A DNA stretch of 64,000 nucleotides from Pelecanus crispus (Eukaryota > Chordata > Aves > Pelecaniformes > Pelecanidae): contig NC_134648.1 of NCBI RefSeq assembly GCF_030463565.1, positions 72,866,513 through 72,930,512 of the forward strand. Reading direction: 5' to 3'. Position 1 is the first letter of the stretch. Each line of letters opens with the position of its first letter. The notes beneath the pieces were generated by a model that was not told the origin of the DNA, ran no database searches, and was given only the letters and a program-made list of their open reading frames with translations. Shown here piece by piece: positions 1-13,119 of this stretch. Position numbers and translations under genes: made by a program.

Positions 1-1474
1 AAATGCATTGTGTTGCACAGGAAAATGTGGTAATAAATCTAATAATAAAATATTTTCAAAAGCACCCAACAGGTAGCCTTGTCCCCCAAATCCTCCTGCC
101 CCATGGCCAGGAGAGCGGCCAGGCTCTGGGCGCTGGCTGCACCGCCTGCTTGCTCCAGCTGTAGCAGCACTAAAATTAGCTCTGCAATAAATCCTGCTCC
201 ATCCGGGATTTTAAATGTCGTTCACCAAGTGCTCGGATCCTTGCGCATGCCTGAGCTCTCTGTCTAGCGGGGATTCAGTTATTTAGGTAAAACTGGCTGT
301 ATCCACCTGTGTGGCAATATTTACTTACAAATGTCACTAACAACTTGTTAAGAGTTTTTAGTCATGTGTATAGGAAATGCCAGCAGCTTCGTCAAGTCTC
401 TATTGCATGGCTCAAGAATGAAATCTAGAAGCAGCTGAAACCGATGGAATATGAAAACCTAGCAGAAAGCAGCATCGCCCTTCTCTGAAGCCCACAAAAG
501 AGTTATCCTCCTTACCAGGAAGACCTAAAATGGGTCCTGTAGATGAACCTCAGTTGACAAAGCTTGCACATTCACTCCCCAGGGTTCAAACAGAAGCCCT
601 GGCAGGGCAGGGAGCTCCCCGAGAATTGTGTTACACACAACAATACATGGAAACATCTCTTTTCTGCATAAAGAGATGCTTAGGGGATAACAAAATTAAT
701 TATGACATTATTATTCTCTAATTAGTGGGAAAGCGACTAACATTGCTGTCAGAAAGGACATCAGAAGCACAGATGTAGCACTGTGGCTACTGTAGAAAAG
801 CTCTTTTTTAAAAAAAAATGAATCTGGAAGTGAGAATCAAAAGGAGGAGAAAGACATCCGTTCGACAGATGAGACCTGTGGCGTCCCGGAGAAGGGACAC
901 CCACAAATACGATTTTAGTGGATGCAAAGCTGTTTCCAATAGCTGCAATTTAAAAGAAGCCCCAACAAGGCATGCCAGGTCTGGAGGCCTCTCCGGAGCG
1001 GCTCTGCTCTGCTCCACTGCAAGACTGGGATTTTTCCATTCCAAAAGAGAAAAATTTTCGAAACCTGGGTCATGCCCTGTGTTGTCCCCGGACTGCCCCT
1101 GGCCTTGGCAGGACACGCTCCCCAGCGCAGCTCCCTGCCAGTGCAGGTACACGGCCCCAAGCTCTGCACTCCGGCATGGACCCTCCTCTGTCTCGGCTTT
1201 GCATTTCCAGCCCCTCCGCTTGCTTTTTCGGTGCAAATTGAATTTTGGGGGCTTTGCATGGAGCAGCAACATTTAGTATTCAGTCTTCATGTGTTTTCCT
1301 TCCTATCACACCTTACGAGACAGCAGGGAGGCTGGCTGTGCTGTGGCTGCCAGCTCTAGGGTTAGATTTCTATGCAGGAAAAGGGAAAAAAAAAGTACTG
1401 ATGGGATAGTGAGTTACCTTTCTGTGTTTAAAGTAATGATGCTATCTTCCCTTCTGTGTTATAACTTACAGCAT
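1..1474. other. Intergenic; no gene seen
   Basis: Unique sequence of mixed composition. Overlapping open frames of about 150 codons on both strands at 808-1276 have no recognisable domain, no splice-site pattern and no homology I know, so I treat them as chance. Confidence 0.6.
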
Positions 1475-1832
1475 GCTTACCTGAAAGCAGGTTGTAGGGA
1501 CGTGGGGGTTGGTCTCTTCTGCCATGTAGTTAGCGATAGGATGAGAGGGAATGGGCTCAAGCTGCGCCAGGGGAGGTTTAGATTGGAAATTAGGAAAAAT
1601 TTCTTTACGGAAAGAGTGGTCAAGCATTGGAACAGGCTGCCCAGAGAGGTGGGGGAGTCCCCATCCCTGGAAGTGTTCAAAAAACGGGCAGAGGTGGCAA
1701 TTGGGGACATGGTTTAGTCTGGTCTACCCTTGATTGGTTTAGTGTGGACTTGGCAGTGTTAGGTTAATGGTTGGACTGGATGATCTTAAAGGGCTTTTCC
1801 AACCTAAGCCATTCTATGATTCTATGATTCTA
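1475..1832 (+). mobile_element. CR1 LINE 3' fragment
   Basis: The fragment carries the end of ORF2 (the [37 protein letters not shown] block) followed by the 3' UTR and the ATTCTATG-type tail at about 1811-1832. It is 5' truncated as usual for CR1. One tail only is present. Confidence 0.9.
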
Positions 1833-2018
1833 CCTTTTTAAAATTTCTTTTCCAGTCTGACCATGCTTCATGTGTTTCATATCGTCACAAGTACCCACTG
1901 GACCACAAGTCTGGTTTGCGAGACATCACTTGTCTCCCTGCAGGGACGTTCTGTTGTGCCTAACTGGTGCAGGTGGAAGACTGAGCCATCAGGTGCTTAG
2001 ACCAAACACGGGTACACT

Positions 2019-2319
2019 CTTCAAAAAATGGGTAGACCTTTTTTAATGTTCAAAAACCGTGTAGATGTGGCACTTTGGGACATGGTGGTGTTGGGTTGAT
2101 GGTTGGACTGATGATCTTAGAGATCCTTTCCAACCTTAATGATTGCTAGTTTTTACTTTCATTAAAAATGATCCAGCCACCAAGCCGGGAAACACAAAAT
2201 TGCTGCTCTCCCCTTAATTGGTTTAGTGGTGAACTTGGCAATGTAGGTTAATGGTTGAACTGGATGATCTTCAAGGTCTTTTCCAACCTAAACGATTCTA
2301 TGATTCTATTCTATGATTC
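2019..2319 (+). mobile_element. CR1 fragment with duplicated 3' tail (copy A)
   Basis: The last ORF2 codons (TTCAAAAACCGTGTAGATG) lead into a first tail (GATGGTTGGACTGATGATC, ending near 2150). A constant spacer follows (about 2151-2215, including ATCCAGCCACCAAGCC), then a second tail that ends in ATTCTATG repeats. The extreme 5' end holds a short repeated TTCAAAAA motif. Three other copies in the window share this layout. Confidence 0.85.
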
Positions 2320-5300
2320 CTCTCCTCTGCCAATTTTAGGGTTCACTGCATCGCATCCTAATTTGGAAACCATGATGAAGACACCTCTGAGACTGCACAG
2401 GCAATTATAATGCGAAACCACTGATGAAACCCCTCTGTAGATAGTTTCCTCTGCAAAGGACATCAGTTGTAGAGCAGTGGAGCCCATGCATCTTCCAGCA
2501 CACGGTACACGGAACAAGAGGGTGCTATTGAAGCCCGGGTGATGTAACCCATGACTCAAGTGAAACGCATTTTTGGTTAATCGGGGTATGTCTGAAAGGA
2601 AGCATTGCTCGTTGATTTCTCCAGGGAGGAGCTGGCAATTCTAAACCTCCTTTTTATTCTTTTTGAAGTGTCAGACAACATTTTTGGCCGGTCCCAAGGA
2701 GTAACCAGGGTAGGAAAAGTTTTATCAAATGTTCCCTTTATTCCTCGTAGCTTGGCTGCAAAATCCACGGCTAGCAGCTTATTTCTAAAGAGCAACAATG
2801 ATCCGCTGCTTTCATGCCACGCCGGGGAGATGAACGTATGAAAGTATCATCGCTGCCATAAGAGCTGGACTCTATGAGCCGCCTAAGGAAAGGCAAAGGG
2901 GCTGTCTCAGGGTTTAAGGTACACATATTTCCTTTCCTTATGAATTGTATCAGGGTGCACCAGGAGCCTTTACAACATGGAAAGTCACTTCTGTACTTCC
3001 TTCATTCTGAAAAGAAAAGCTCCAGCTTCACAGCTGCCTTGCTGGGAGGGTGTGAATGTGCGCAGGAGATGTGTCCCACCAAGCCCTCCAAACCGAGAAA
3101 AACAGAGGGATGCTTTTGTTACTGTTGTTTTCTTCTCAGTCACCAGGATAGCAATTCAACTGAGCTTCCCCAGGAGGGGTTAAGGATGTACTTTGTATTT
3201 GACCAGGCAAGCTGGGATGGAGGCAGGCACTCTTTCTCCTTTCATCTTACCTTCTTTTTCCCCCAAAACTTTATTTTTTATTATTGTTCCAACTCCCAGA
3301 CCTGAAAAAATCCACAGAATGAGATTTCAATGTGCACTTCTAAAACTCCCCAGCAGCCAGGGCCAGCATGAAGCTCATCACACCGTGTGAAGTGAAGGAG
3401 AGGTGCTGTCACAGCACCCAGAACAAAAACCACTCAGCGATGGAAAGCAATTCCATCGGTGCAGAGCTGGCGAGCGCTTTCAATCGCAGCTTGCAACATA
3501 GGGCATCCCAATCTCTCTCAGCTGCGGCACAACGGAAATGTGTATTCTAATCTTCTAGGAATAAAAATATCCTGCATTATAATCTGTCCATCCTCACTTT
3601 TCAACCCTAGATTTAGGAAAGCAAAATAAAGCAAACACGTTTTAAACAAATAAACAAAATTATTCACCCAGTAACCCAAGTTTAAGCTGGAAAATTACTA
3701 TTCTGGGATCTGAAACAGAACTAAGGAAAAGCGCAGGAACCTTTAGACAAGAGGACTTTAAAAAGTCATCTCTCAGAAGCAGGACTGCAGATTGGGATCC
3801 AGCTGCCAGGAGGACAGAGAGAAAAAGACCCGTTAGTATGTACAGGCTTTTTATAATCACATACTGAGCACCAGGTAAAACAAAAACAGAAGCAAAGGTT
3901 ATTAAAAAAACCCAGGAAAGCAGGTGCAAAAACCGAACCGTCAGCTGGGGTAGCTGGTTTGCGCTAACCATCCTCAGCAGTGGAAACTCGCACCACCTTC
4001 AGACATCTGCTCTGCTGCGTGCTTGGTTCCAGACCAAGGGCTGAAGCCACCCTTCTCAATATTCGAGTTGCTTATTGATATTTTAAATGCTCCTAAAAAA
4101 CCAGGCAATGGAATTTAACCCTGACCTTTCTTTATTTTTTGGTGATCCTAACATCTCAGGGAAGAAAAGAAAGAAAAAAAACCAGGCATGCACATTTGCA
4201 TGTGGAATTATGCCCCCTAATTTGCTGCTGTAATTATGATGAGAGCACATTAAAATCATGTAATTGCATGCGTAATGGCTAATTAGCCATGTGTGTGGAT
4301 ACAATCTGATAGCTTGCACATTTAACCGTGGCAGTAGTGTAAATATTTTGCACAAACCTTTTCATAGGCTTAACTGGCTTTGCTAGTGCAAGTGTCCTTG
4401 GTGTCCTACGTGACGCCGCTGTATAGGCAGCAGCTATTGCATATGTGTTCCTTCACAAGGAAGGGAAGTGCTACATTTTCCCCATGCGAAAGCCTGCCTC
4501 TGTGGAAGGAAGGCAAAGAATTTTGTCTCTGCTTGGAAATAGTGCCGCTCAGTGAATTACGGTGGATCCGTTCATTCGGCTGCGGGCAGTGCAGGGCAAT
4601 CTCTGGCCGTTGTCATCACATGGAGGTAAGTGCTAGCAAATGCCAATAGTAAAAGGTTATTTACCAGCATGAAACATGATTTGTAGAGCCTGTTTCTCCT
4701 GTTTATTTATTCTGGAGGATTATCAAGTCCGCATTATCCGGTGTTTATCTGTAATTAGGCCAAAACAAGGTTTGCTTCATTCATGTTCTTGCTCCACCCA
4801 TTTTTCAAAGTGTCACCTTAATCTTCTGTAATTATTACTTCACAGATCAAGTCAGTTTTGAAAGCCATTAAAAATCCAATTAATGCAAAACTTGAGAATT
4901 CCTCTCTTGCTGTGGGACTGCCTCAAGCCCTAGCTTTGCTTGCATGTGAAGAGTTTTTGCCTTTGACTTAACATACTGCAAGGATCACTTGTTTATTGAA
5001 TGGCTTGTCAGCTCCTGCTGCATAGCTGTGATACTAATTGCTTGCTTGAATTTCATGAGCTTTCTAAGCCAAGATGTGGGATGCTCTAGCTCAGCCAAGT
5101 TTGATAAACTTTTAACTTAGTTCACATCTATCTGCTTCTGTCTCTGGCAGTCACACTGCCGAGCAAGGTCTGCAATGGCCATACGCTCCGACCTGCATCA
5201 CTGTCTTTGCTCACAGAAAACTGTGGTCCCAGTGAAATTCATCTTCCCACTGCAACTCCGTCATGGCTGGGTGGCATCTATCTATCTATCTATCTATCCA

Positions 5301-8300
5301 TCCATCCAAAGGCCCCAGATGCTCTTTCTCACAGCGCTAAGCAAAGCAAGCGCAGAGCTTACTGACCAACCCATGACTTAGGTGTTCATGATCTGAGAGC
5401 TGGCTCCTCTCTGCAGCTGCTTTCCCTACCACTCTGACCTGCCTAGGAGCAGCAAGCTCACCTTATCCTCTCTCCAGTTCTCTGTCCAACCTTTGCTCCT
5501 TTCTTGGCCACTACCTTGAAACACAAAAATTCAGTTGTCCCTACCTCTCCAGAAAGCTTTGCCCTTGCCCTGGCCAAAACTCTGAGGCTCATAGCCAGCT
5601 TATTTCCAGGAGACCACAATCAGCAGCGTTCAAAATAGAGTTGGTCCCTTCTAGCACTGGGACCAGCCCCTCCAACTCCCGCTCCCCAGTTGAAGGGGAA
5701 TTTTGAAGGGAAATTTGGCTTATCGCCTGTTCAGTCTGACCCTGCTTGGAGAAGGTTGCAGATGGTTTTTCTCTGCAGTGAAGGTAACACCACCTCTCAT
5801 GAACTTGGTAGACATTACAGGGAGCTTCTTCACAGCCAGACTGAGCAACCACCACAGTCTTAGCTGCGACTGAGCTGCCTTTACTCATCAGAGTAAGGCA
5901 ATAAATGGCTTTGGGAAGTCTTAGTCTCTTCTCCAGCTGGGTTGAGGGCAAAGCTAATTAGCCCTTAGAGAATGACTTAAGCAACCTGAACTTGCTTATT
6001 AGCTTTGTCATTGTCACGAACAGAGCAGGTCACAACGCTATTGTTGGGGTAGGCTGACCCCTGCTCACTGCCCCATGAGCTCTCAGCGACCAGGTGAGTT
6101 GGTTACCGCACAATGAGACGTGGCACAATAGCTGGTCTCGAGTCTCTAATCAAACTTTGCAGAGTGCAAAGATTTCATGGGAAATAAAATGTGTGAGCCC
6201 AAACAGAAGACACAATGAAAAGACAGAATTATGAAGGCTGTAGAAAGAGCAGTTTAATCACTTGGTATTGCTGTGATTTTTGTAATGTCATCCATAGCAA
6301 GTAATTTTGTCATTACACTTCTCATCATCACTTTAAATAACCTACTTTATAGAACAACGAGATTAATTAATCCCATTAGTTCAGATTTGCTGGAAGACCC
6401 TAATGAATTTTCATCTAGGATTTATGTCTTCCTCATCCTAAGAGCCAGCGAAAGGCTTGGGAATATGGGAAATTTCCTCAACGGACACTCGGTGTCCCCT
6501 CTTTCCTGACAGTAGATAGTTTTTCTGTGAAAATGACAGCTCTACTAATACTAAGGGCAGTCCCAGTCCCTGCACTCGTGCCAGGGTGGCATGACCCCTG
6601 GGGCCACCCTCGTGGTAAACGGGACCAATTTGTGTCAGGAGAGATTCAGTAGCGGTGAGAAACTATGAGAAGCCTTTGAGAGAAGACCATCTGGTCCAGG
6701 AGACAGGAGGAATGACAGAGGTGAGCAGAGAGGAGCACAGGAGGACCATCAGGGGTTCCTCTGACTTCCAAAAATATGTGGCACCACTTTATTGCTGGAA
6801 GCACAGCAGTAACGGTCTGTGATGATGCCGTCTCTGAGATAAGATTACTGAAACAGGTCTGCACCTCCAGCATCTGCCAGCAGCCTTACTTGATCGGAGC
6901 CTTACTTGATGTGCAGTCTCCTTGCCCTGGGAGGTTGCAATCCAGTCACTGCATCCCATTGGACTTCCCTGCACCTGCCAGTGCTGTCCCAGCCAGCTAC
7001 AGGGTGTGCTTCTTCATGGCACCTGGATCCAGAGTGAATGACTCGCAAAATTGCAGTAAAAACAGGAGTGAAGGCCCTTAGGGATGGAACGGGCAGATGG
7101 GAAAAAGTGGCAGGAAAATCTCTGAGCATCTCGCTGTGGCTTTGCAGATGCCGTGGGAGGTTTGTTGCCTTTAAGAGAGGCTTGCCTGAAACAGTTTTCC
7201 ATAGGACTCATCAGCTCCCTTTCAGTTAACGCAACAATTAGTGCCTGGGTCCTGGCCCTTCACATTTATCTGGTGACGTTTCCTTGTGCTTGAGCAGCGC
7301 TGGAGCGAGCTGCATCGCAGACATTTCACATATTTGGGCACCATCTAAAGGGCGGCTGTTATTGTACGTAAATATTCCAAAGGAATCTATATTTACACAA
7401 CGGAGGAAGAGGAAAACACAGCCTCCTTGCAGAACTTGCTGGACTTAGCACACTTCTTTAAAAAAAGCTTCTTTTACCAGTATTGAATTAAAGCATCTCT
7501 TCGGCAGCCTCAGTGAAGGGTTTTTTCTCCTCGTGCTCTGTGACTGGCATTACATTGTATTTAACATTTGCAATTTCTTGTTTAGATTCATACCTCTGAA
7601 TGACCCCAGCCCACGGAGGGGAACATTGCAGACAACGTCAGGTGAAGGCGAGCAAATTAGAGTGGAGGGAGAAGTGAGAAGCTTTCAGGGGAAATAGCCA
7701 GACCTCCCACGTTGGATTATCACTTTACCTGGGATCAGACATTGTCAATTTGTCAAGAACTAGGAAGTTAACAACAGGGAATTGATCCCTCAGAGGATTA
7801 GTTTAATCCCACTGTGATAATCAATATAATAAGCACTTACTAGCTTTCTATCCAAGCTGATGCCTCTCTCCAGAAGAGCACACACATCTCAGACAGCAAA
7901 GGAGCCTGCTGATCTCCACCACCGGCAGCAGGTACTGGGAGAGGAGGAGGAGAGCGGGACGAAGCAAGGAAGGTAGCTCACCAGGAGCACACAGAAGGAC
8001 TCATTCTGTTCTGCAACCTTGACCTGCCCCAGAAAAAGGTTTTATTTCGGGAGGTGGGTGGGGGAAGGCACACATAGACACCCCCTGCCACCCAAAAGCA
8101 AGTCAGAAATAACATATTTCTAGGAGAAACATAATATTTAAAAAATTGCTGCCTTTGTTAGCATAGACGATATTGTCTTGGGTCAGGTCCGTGTGTTTTG
8201 TGTCACAGCAAAGTTACTGAACCGGCTCATGCTCGCAGGCCATCTGCTGAGGTCTTAATTGGTAAAAAATCCTTTACTCATTTCATCCCATTTTCTCCTG

Positions 8301-9397
8301 TTCAGCTTTTCCCAGGGCTTTAGTCCTGCAACTGTAAATAAGCTCTCCACCGATGCCCCTACTGAAAGAGGCACTGAAAGGCTGACAAGGAAGATTTCTT
8401 TCCTTATTCTTGGCGCTCAGCAATACCAGCCCAAATTCACTCTTGGACCACACCTGGGGTTGGTTTTTGCAATAGATTTGTAATGAGGTTTGGAGACGTG
8501 GGCTCAGATAATGCATCTTCCTTCTTTCCCTATCAGCTTCACCTGAACAGCTTTAAAAATCTATGCAATTTCAAAGGAAAGCCACACGTTATTTTTTGTG
8601 ATGCAAAAAGATAAAGTCCCAGAATACAAAATCAGAAATGCAGTTACACTGAGAAAGTGTAGAAATGAGTGAATGCAAACTTAAACTATTCCTGACATCA
8701 GCCTAGCTTTTAAACGTCACTTGATGTCCTCCTGGGGCAGTCTCTTAATCACAGTAGGCTCATGGGCAGTTCAGAAATAGACCCCATCACAGATGTTGCC
8801 TTTCAGAAGAGTCCTAGTTTCCAGGTCCTCCCCGTCCCAGGGTTTATACCAGAAGGATGCACACAGGTTTTCAGAGCAGCACTTGGGACCCAGCACTCAT
8901 TCCAGTGATCTAATTAATTTAATGAGAGCTCTCACCTTCTTTTCACCTTACTTACTAATTTCAGTGAAACATCTTGCTTCTTTCAGAGATTTGTGAGAGT
9001 ATAAATAAAACATTGCTTTAGACTGTTTACGCCTGTCTTGCCTTTTGAAACGCACTAGTCCATTGATACGTTGATTTTTCTCACTACACTCATTCCTCAT
9101 CTGGAGAGTTAATTGAATTGCCATTTTATCTGATTTCATCCTTCACAGAAAGCATGCCTTGCACTGTTACAATTTTCATGGCTTCATTACAACTTACATG
9201 TTTATGACCGTGGAAAGTATTAGCAACTCATTTTTTTATACCCACACTATTCACACTACAAAGAGGCATTTACATTCTCTGCTGCAGGGCAATGATACTG
9301 GTGATGGTCAGCACCTAAAGTGTCTCCCCTCTTTATTGTCCCAATTGCTTGTTGTATCATAATTTAAATAGGCTGGGAAACTCTACAGACAGCTCTT
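2320..9397. other. Intergenic, with AT-rich blocks that may be conserved
   Basis: I see no exon or recent transposon here. Segments at 4185-4375, 4650-4920, 6240-6420 and 7690-7865 are AT-rich and carry clusters of homeodomain-type TAATTA and octamer-like ATTTGCAT motifs, the usual look of vertebrate noncoding enhancers. The rest is ordinary unique DNA apart from the TCTA microsatellite. Confidence 0.5.
5276..5308. repeat. TCTA/TCCA microsatellite
   Basis: About five TCTA units are followed by three TCCA units; a compound tetranucleotide repeat likely to vary between individuals. Confidence 0.9.
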
Positions 9398-9815
9398 AGA
9401 ATCATAGAATCATAGAATCATTTAGGTTGGAAAAGACCTTGAAGATCATCCAGTCCAACCATTAACCTAACATTACCAAGTCCACCACTAAACCAGTTAA
9501 GGGGAGAGGAGCATTTTCATGTTTCCTGGCTTGGTGGCTGGATTATTTATAATGAAAGTAAAAACTAGGAATCATTAAGGTTGGAAAGGATATCTAAGAT
9601 CATCAGTCCAACCATCAACCCAACACCCCCATGCCCACTAAACCATGTCCCAAAGTGCCACCTCTGCCCATTTTTTGAACGCTTCCAGGGATGGGGACTC
9701 CACCACCTCTCTGGGCAGCCTGTTCCAATGCTTGACTACCCTTTCCATGAAGAAATTTTTCCTAATATCCAATCTAAACCTCCCCTGGCACAGCTTGAGC
9801 TTGATCCCATTGTCT
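9398..9815 (-). mobile_element. CR1 fragment with duplicated 3' tail (copy B)
   Basis: On the minus strand ORF2 sequence ([18 protein letters not shown]) is followed by the first tail, the spacer with ATCCAGCCACCAAGCC (about 9496-9570) and a second tail ending in CTATGATTCT repeats at 9398. Similarity stops near 9812, where unique sequence resumes. Confidence 0.88.
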
Positions 9816-12550
9816 AACATTATCTCCTTGTAGAGTACCAAGCCCAGAATCTCAGGCCACCAATGTAAAGTAAATAATAAGTGACAATAAATCCCAGTCT
9901 GCTCCCAGATCAGGACCCCTGTGGCTCTGTTAAGGCAGGACTGCCCTTTCCCTGTCCATTATTTGAAGCAACACTCGTGCTTAGTACAGCTGCGTCTATG
10001 GACCAGATACATACTGCTCTTTGCAAGACCAAGCCGCTGCAGGCGGGTACCAAGAAGTGGGTTTTGTAAAGCTCCAGGGTCCTTCTGACTCTGTGTACAT
10101 GATACATCCATCACGATGGAGGGAAGTGCTATGAGGGTTTTTCTGTTTCAGCAAAGCTGAAGGAGGATGAGAAAGTTCTTAACATAGGAGCTGGGAGATG
10201 AAAAATGAAAGTGGATGATTCAGGCTTAATGTATGGAAAAGATTCTCCAAGGCTCCCAAATTTCCAAGGCTCCTTTCATAAGAAAGGCAGTGGAGATGAC
10301 GTTATTTGAGATGCTCTCAGTCATGGTGTACTGAGCTTTAAAACATTTCCTGTGCACATGATTAATGCAACTGGACCATCTACTGGGAAGCCAAAGGGAG
10401 TAATATCACTCCCATGTGCTTAAGTGGTGTTTGATAACCAGACCTTAGTACTGTTGACATGATCCAGGAAATTAGGATGGAGGTAGGGCATGGACATACT
10501 CTAAAAAGATGGAGAGAGATTAGAGACGGTGATGCTCTCTGCCCAGCCTGATTAGGACACATTGCTGAATCCACTGGGCTCTGGAAGGGACTGAATGATG
10601 CTGACAGAGTAACCTGAAGATCTTTCTAACTTTCTTATTTTCCTCTGATTAGACTAATTTTCACAGAGGATAAGTACAAGTGTTTTGGAAAAAACAGTTT
10701 CAGCTGAATTCCAGGACGAAGAGTTGCTCAGCTACCATGGTGTTGTATCCCAAAGGTGTACAGGGAATGTAACAGGTTGCAATCAGTCCAAAGTACTTCA
10801 CCTGGAAAAGACATATAGGTTGGCATTATCAGCAACAGTGCTGTATTCTTTAGTGTGGGGCTCAAGATCTTTTTTTGGGTGTGCTAGCAAGTTAAAAAGA
10901 GCTTTAGAACAAAATCATATTGGGCCCCTGCTCCCCAAAAAATGGCTTGGAGGAATTAGAAAGACTGGAAAGAGAGATCTGAACCTAAGCAGGGCTTTTA
11001 ACTGGGTGTTACGTGGTCAGGCCATACCCAGCAGTGGTGTGGCCTGAGAGAGATGGAACAGATAAAGGCTGAAACACAGACTGCGGGGGGGACAGGCAGA
11101 TCATTAGCTCTACTCTACGCAATTTTTCCAGTCTATGGTGCTCCAGTAAGTTGAAAGCAGTAAGTATGCAGCACAGCTTAAAGATAAAGAAGGTCTCACT
11201 ACCCATAGCTACGTATAGGATCACTTACGAGCGCCTAAAGCAGTTGTGAACATGAGAAATATCACTCACACTGGTAATGTATGAGTCTGGCTGCTACAAG
11301 GATATGCTGTCCTATCACGGTGCATCTTGGAACAGATCCCTCAGCCTTCCTCCCTGGTTACTTGAGCATTTTGGTGTTGCTGCATGCAGTCACCATGCCA
11401 TGCAGGGCACATCCCTCCCCATGCTGCCCTGCGTGGCCAGGGATGCAGCCGGGATGTCCCAGCTGCTGCCTGCACACAGGACTGGAGGCAGGCAGAACGA
11501 AGCATCGTGTCATCGTGCCAGCTTCAGGGACGGTGTTTTTTCAAGCACTGTAGAGTTACATGCCTGCCCTTCGTAATAAAATCCACCTCTGGCTGCACAA
11601 AACGTCCTCCCAGCGTGGCAGAAGCGCGGCTGAACCAGTCCCCCATGTGCAGGATTCGTGCAAAGCTCAGTGAGGCCGTGGCACCCCCGCTGCTCTCCCC
11701 TGGGTGGGTGGGTTGCAGTGCTCCTGGCTGAACTCCTGAAGGAGTTGAAACCCTGAACTCCTCTGGGTTCAGCCCATTTCCCTGCATTTGGCTTCTGTCC
11801 TCTGTTTACGTGTTGGTGGTTGTTACTGGGGTGGCTGTCAAGATTGCTCATTGCCTCTGCGGTACACCAATCTGGTCTCCCCATTAACAAACCAACACCA
11901 CCATGGCTCCAGCTGAGAGAATGTCTACCTTCTGCTTTGGACACCAAAACAAATAAAGGCCAAATCCTGATCCCCATGCACTACAGACCTTGAAACGCTC
12001 GCTGCTTTCCTGCAGGCTCTGCAAGCCTTTGATCCTCATGGGGTCACTCTTTTGGCCCCAGCGCAAGCTGTGACAGCCTCCATACTGCTCCAGGCAGAAG
12101 CAGCTGGAAGGGTCCTGGGGGGCTGCGCTGGCGCCGGGACAGCGGGAGTGCAGTGTGCCCATGACTGGCTCATTACAGCTCCTGGCAAGACTTTCTTGTG
12201 CCTCCCACCTAAAAATGGCTTGGAATAGCATGCAGGGAGAGCAAGTGTTCCACCTGGGACTAGTAGGGCATAAATGCAATTTTCAGTTGCCTCTCACTGG
12301 GCTGTTGATCCCTTTTTCAATCATTTACAGCTTCATGTCAGTCCAAGGCAGTTGGTGGGCTCCTCTAACCTATCTCCATCACAAGTGAAAGGCAATTTTG
12401 AGAAGGACTAAGGAAGAAAGCTTCCAGGAAGCTTGAATTGGACGTACCCTCAGCCCTTGTCACCACATTTATATGGCATTTTCCAGGAGCTGAGAAGTGT
12501 GCCTTGTCTTGCATATGGGCAGCTATAGGTGGCTTGCTCCTGGAAAGTCA
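9816..12550. other. Intergenic; no gene seen
   Basis: Unique DNA. Open frames up to 155 codons at 11384-12279 overlap each other on both strands and resemble nothing I know. No repeat was recognised. Confidence 0.55.
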
Positions 12551-12555
12551 AAACT
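12551..12555. repeat. Left TSD (AAACT) of the LTR at 12556
   Basis: AAACT abuts the LTR on the left and is repeated at 13115-13119 on the right. The match is perfect over five bases. Confidence 0.9.
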
Positions 12556-13114
12556 TGTTGTGGTTCAGCCCCAGGCAGCAGCTCAGCACCACGCAGCCAT
12601 CGCTCACTGCCCCTGCCCCGAGGGGATGGGGGAGAGAATCGGAGGAGTGAGAGTGAGAAACACTCCTGGGCTGAGATAACAACAGTTTAATAATTGAAAT
12701 AAAATAAAATAAAATAATAATAATAATAACAACAACATAATAATACCAATATCCAAAGCAAGTGCTGCCCAATGCAATTGCTCCCCACCCGCCGACCCAT
12801 GCCCAGCCAGTTCCCAGCAGCGATCGCTGCTCCCCGACCAACCCCCCCAGTTTCCATACTGCCCATGACGCCGGATGGTATGGAATGGCCCTTGGGGCAG
12901 TTGGGATCAACTGTTCTGGCTGTGCCCCCTCCCAGCTCCTTGTGCCCCTGGCAGAGCAAGGGAAGCTGAAAAGCCCTTGCCTGGTGTCAGCACTGCTCAG
13001 CACCAACTAAACCATCAGCGTGTGATCAACATTCTTCTCATCCTAAATCCAAACCACAGCACTGTGCCTGCTACTGGGAAGAAAATTAACTCTATCCCAG
13101 CTGAAACCAGGACA
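12556..13114 (-). mobile_element. Solo LTR of an avian ERVL-type retrovirus (copy 1)
   Basis: On the minus strand the element starts TGTCCTGGTTTCAGCTGGG and ends GAACCACAACA, giving terminal TG...CA. The direct repeat AAACT lies on both sides (12551-12555 and 13115-13119), a perfect 5-bp TSD, which fits class III (ERVL-like) integration. A TAA/TAAA microsatellite (about 12695-12740) occupies the 3' half, as is usual for this family. No gag, pol or env remains, so this is a solo LTR left by LTR-LTR recombination. It is very similar by eye to the plus-strand copy at 41944-42495. Confidence 0.9.
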
Positions 13115-13119
13115 AAACT

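Noticed and set aside
818..1276. Overlapping 150-codon frames on both strands as a gene pair
   Set aside because: There is no recognisable protein and no supporting signals; mutual overlap points to a stop-poor stretch.
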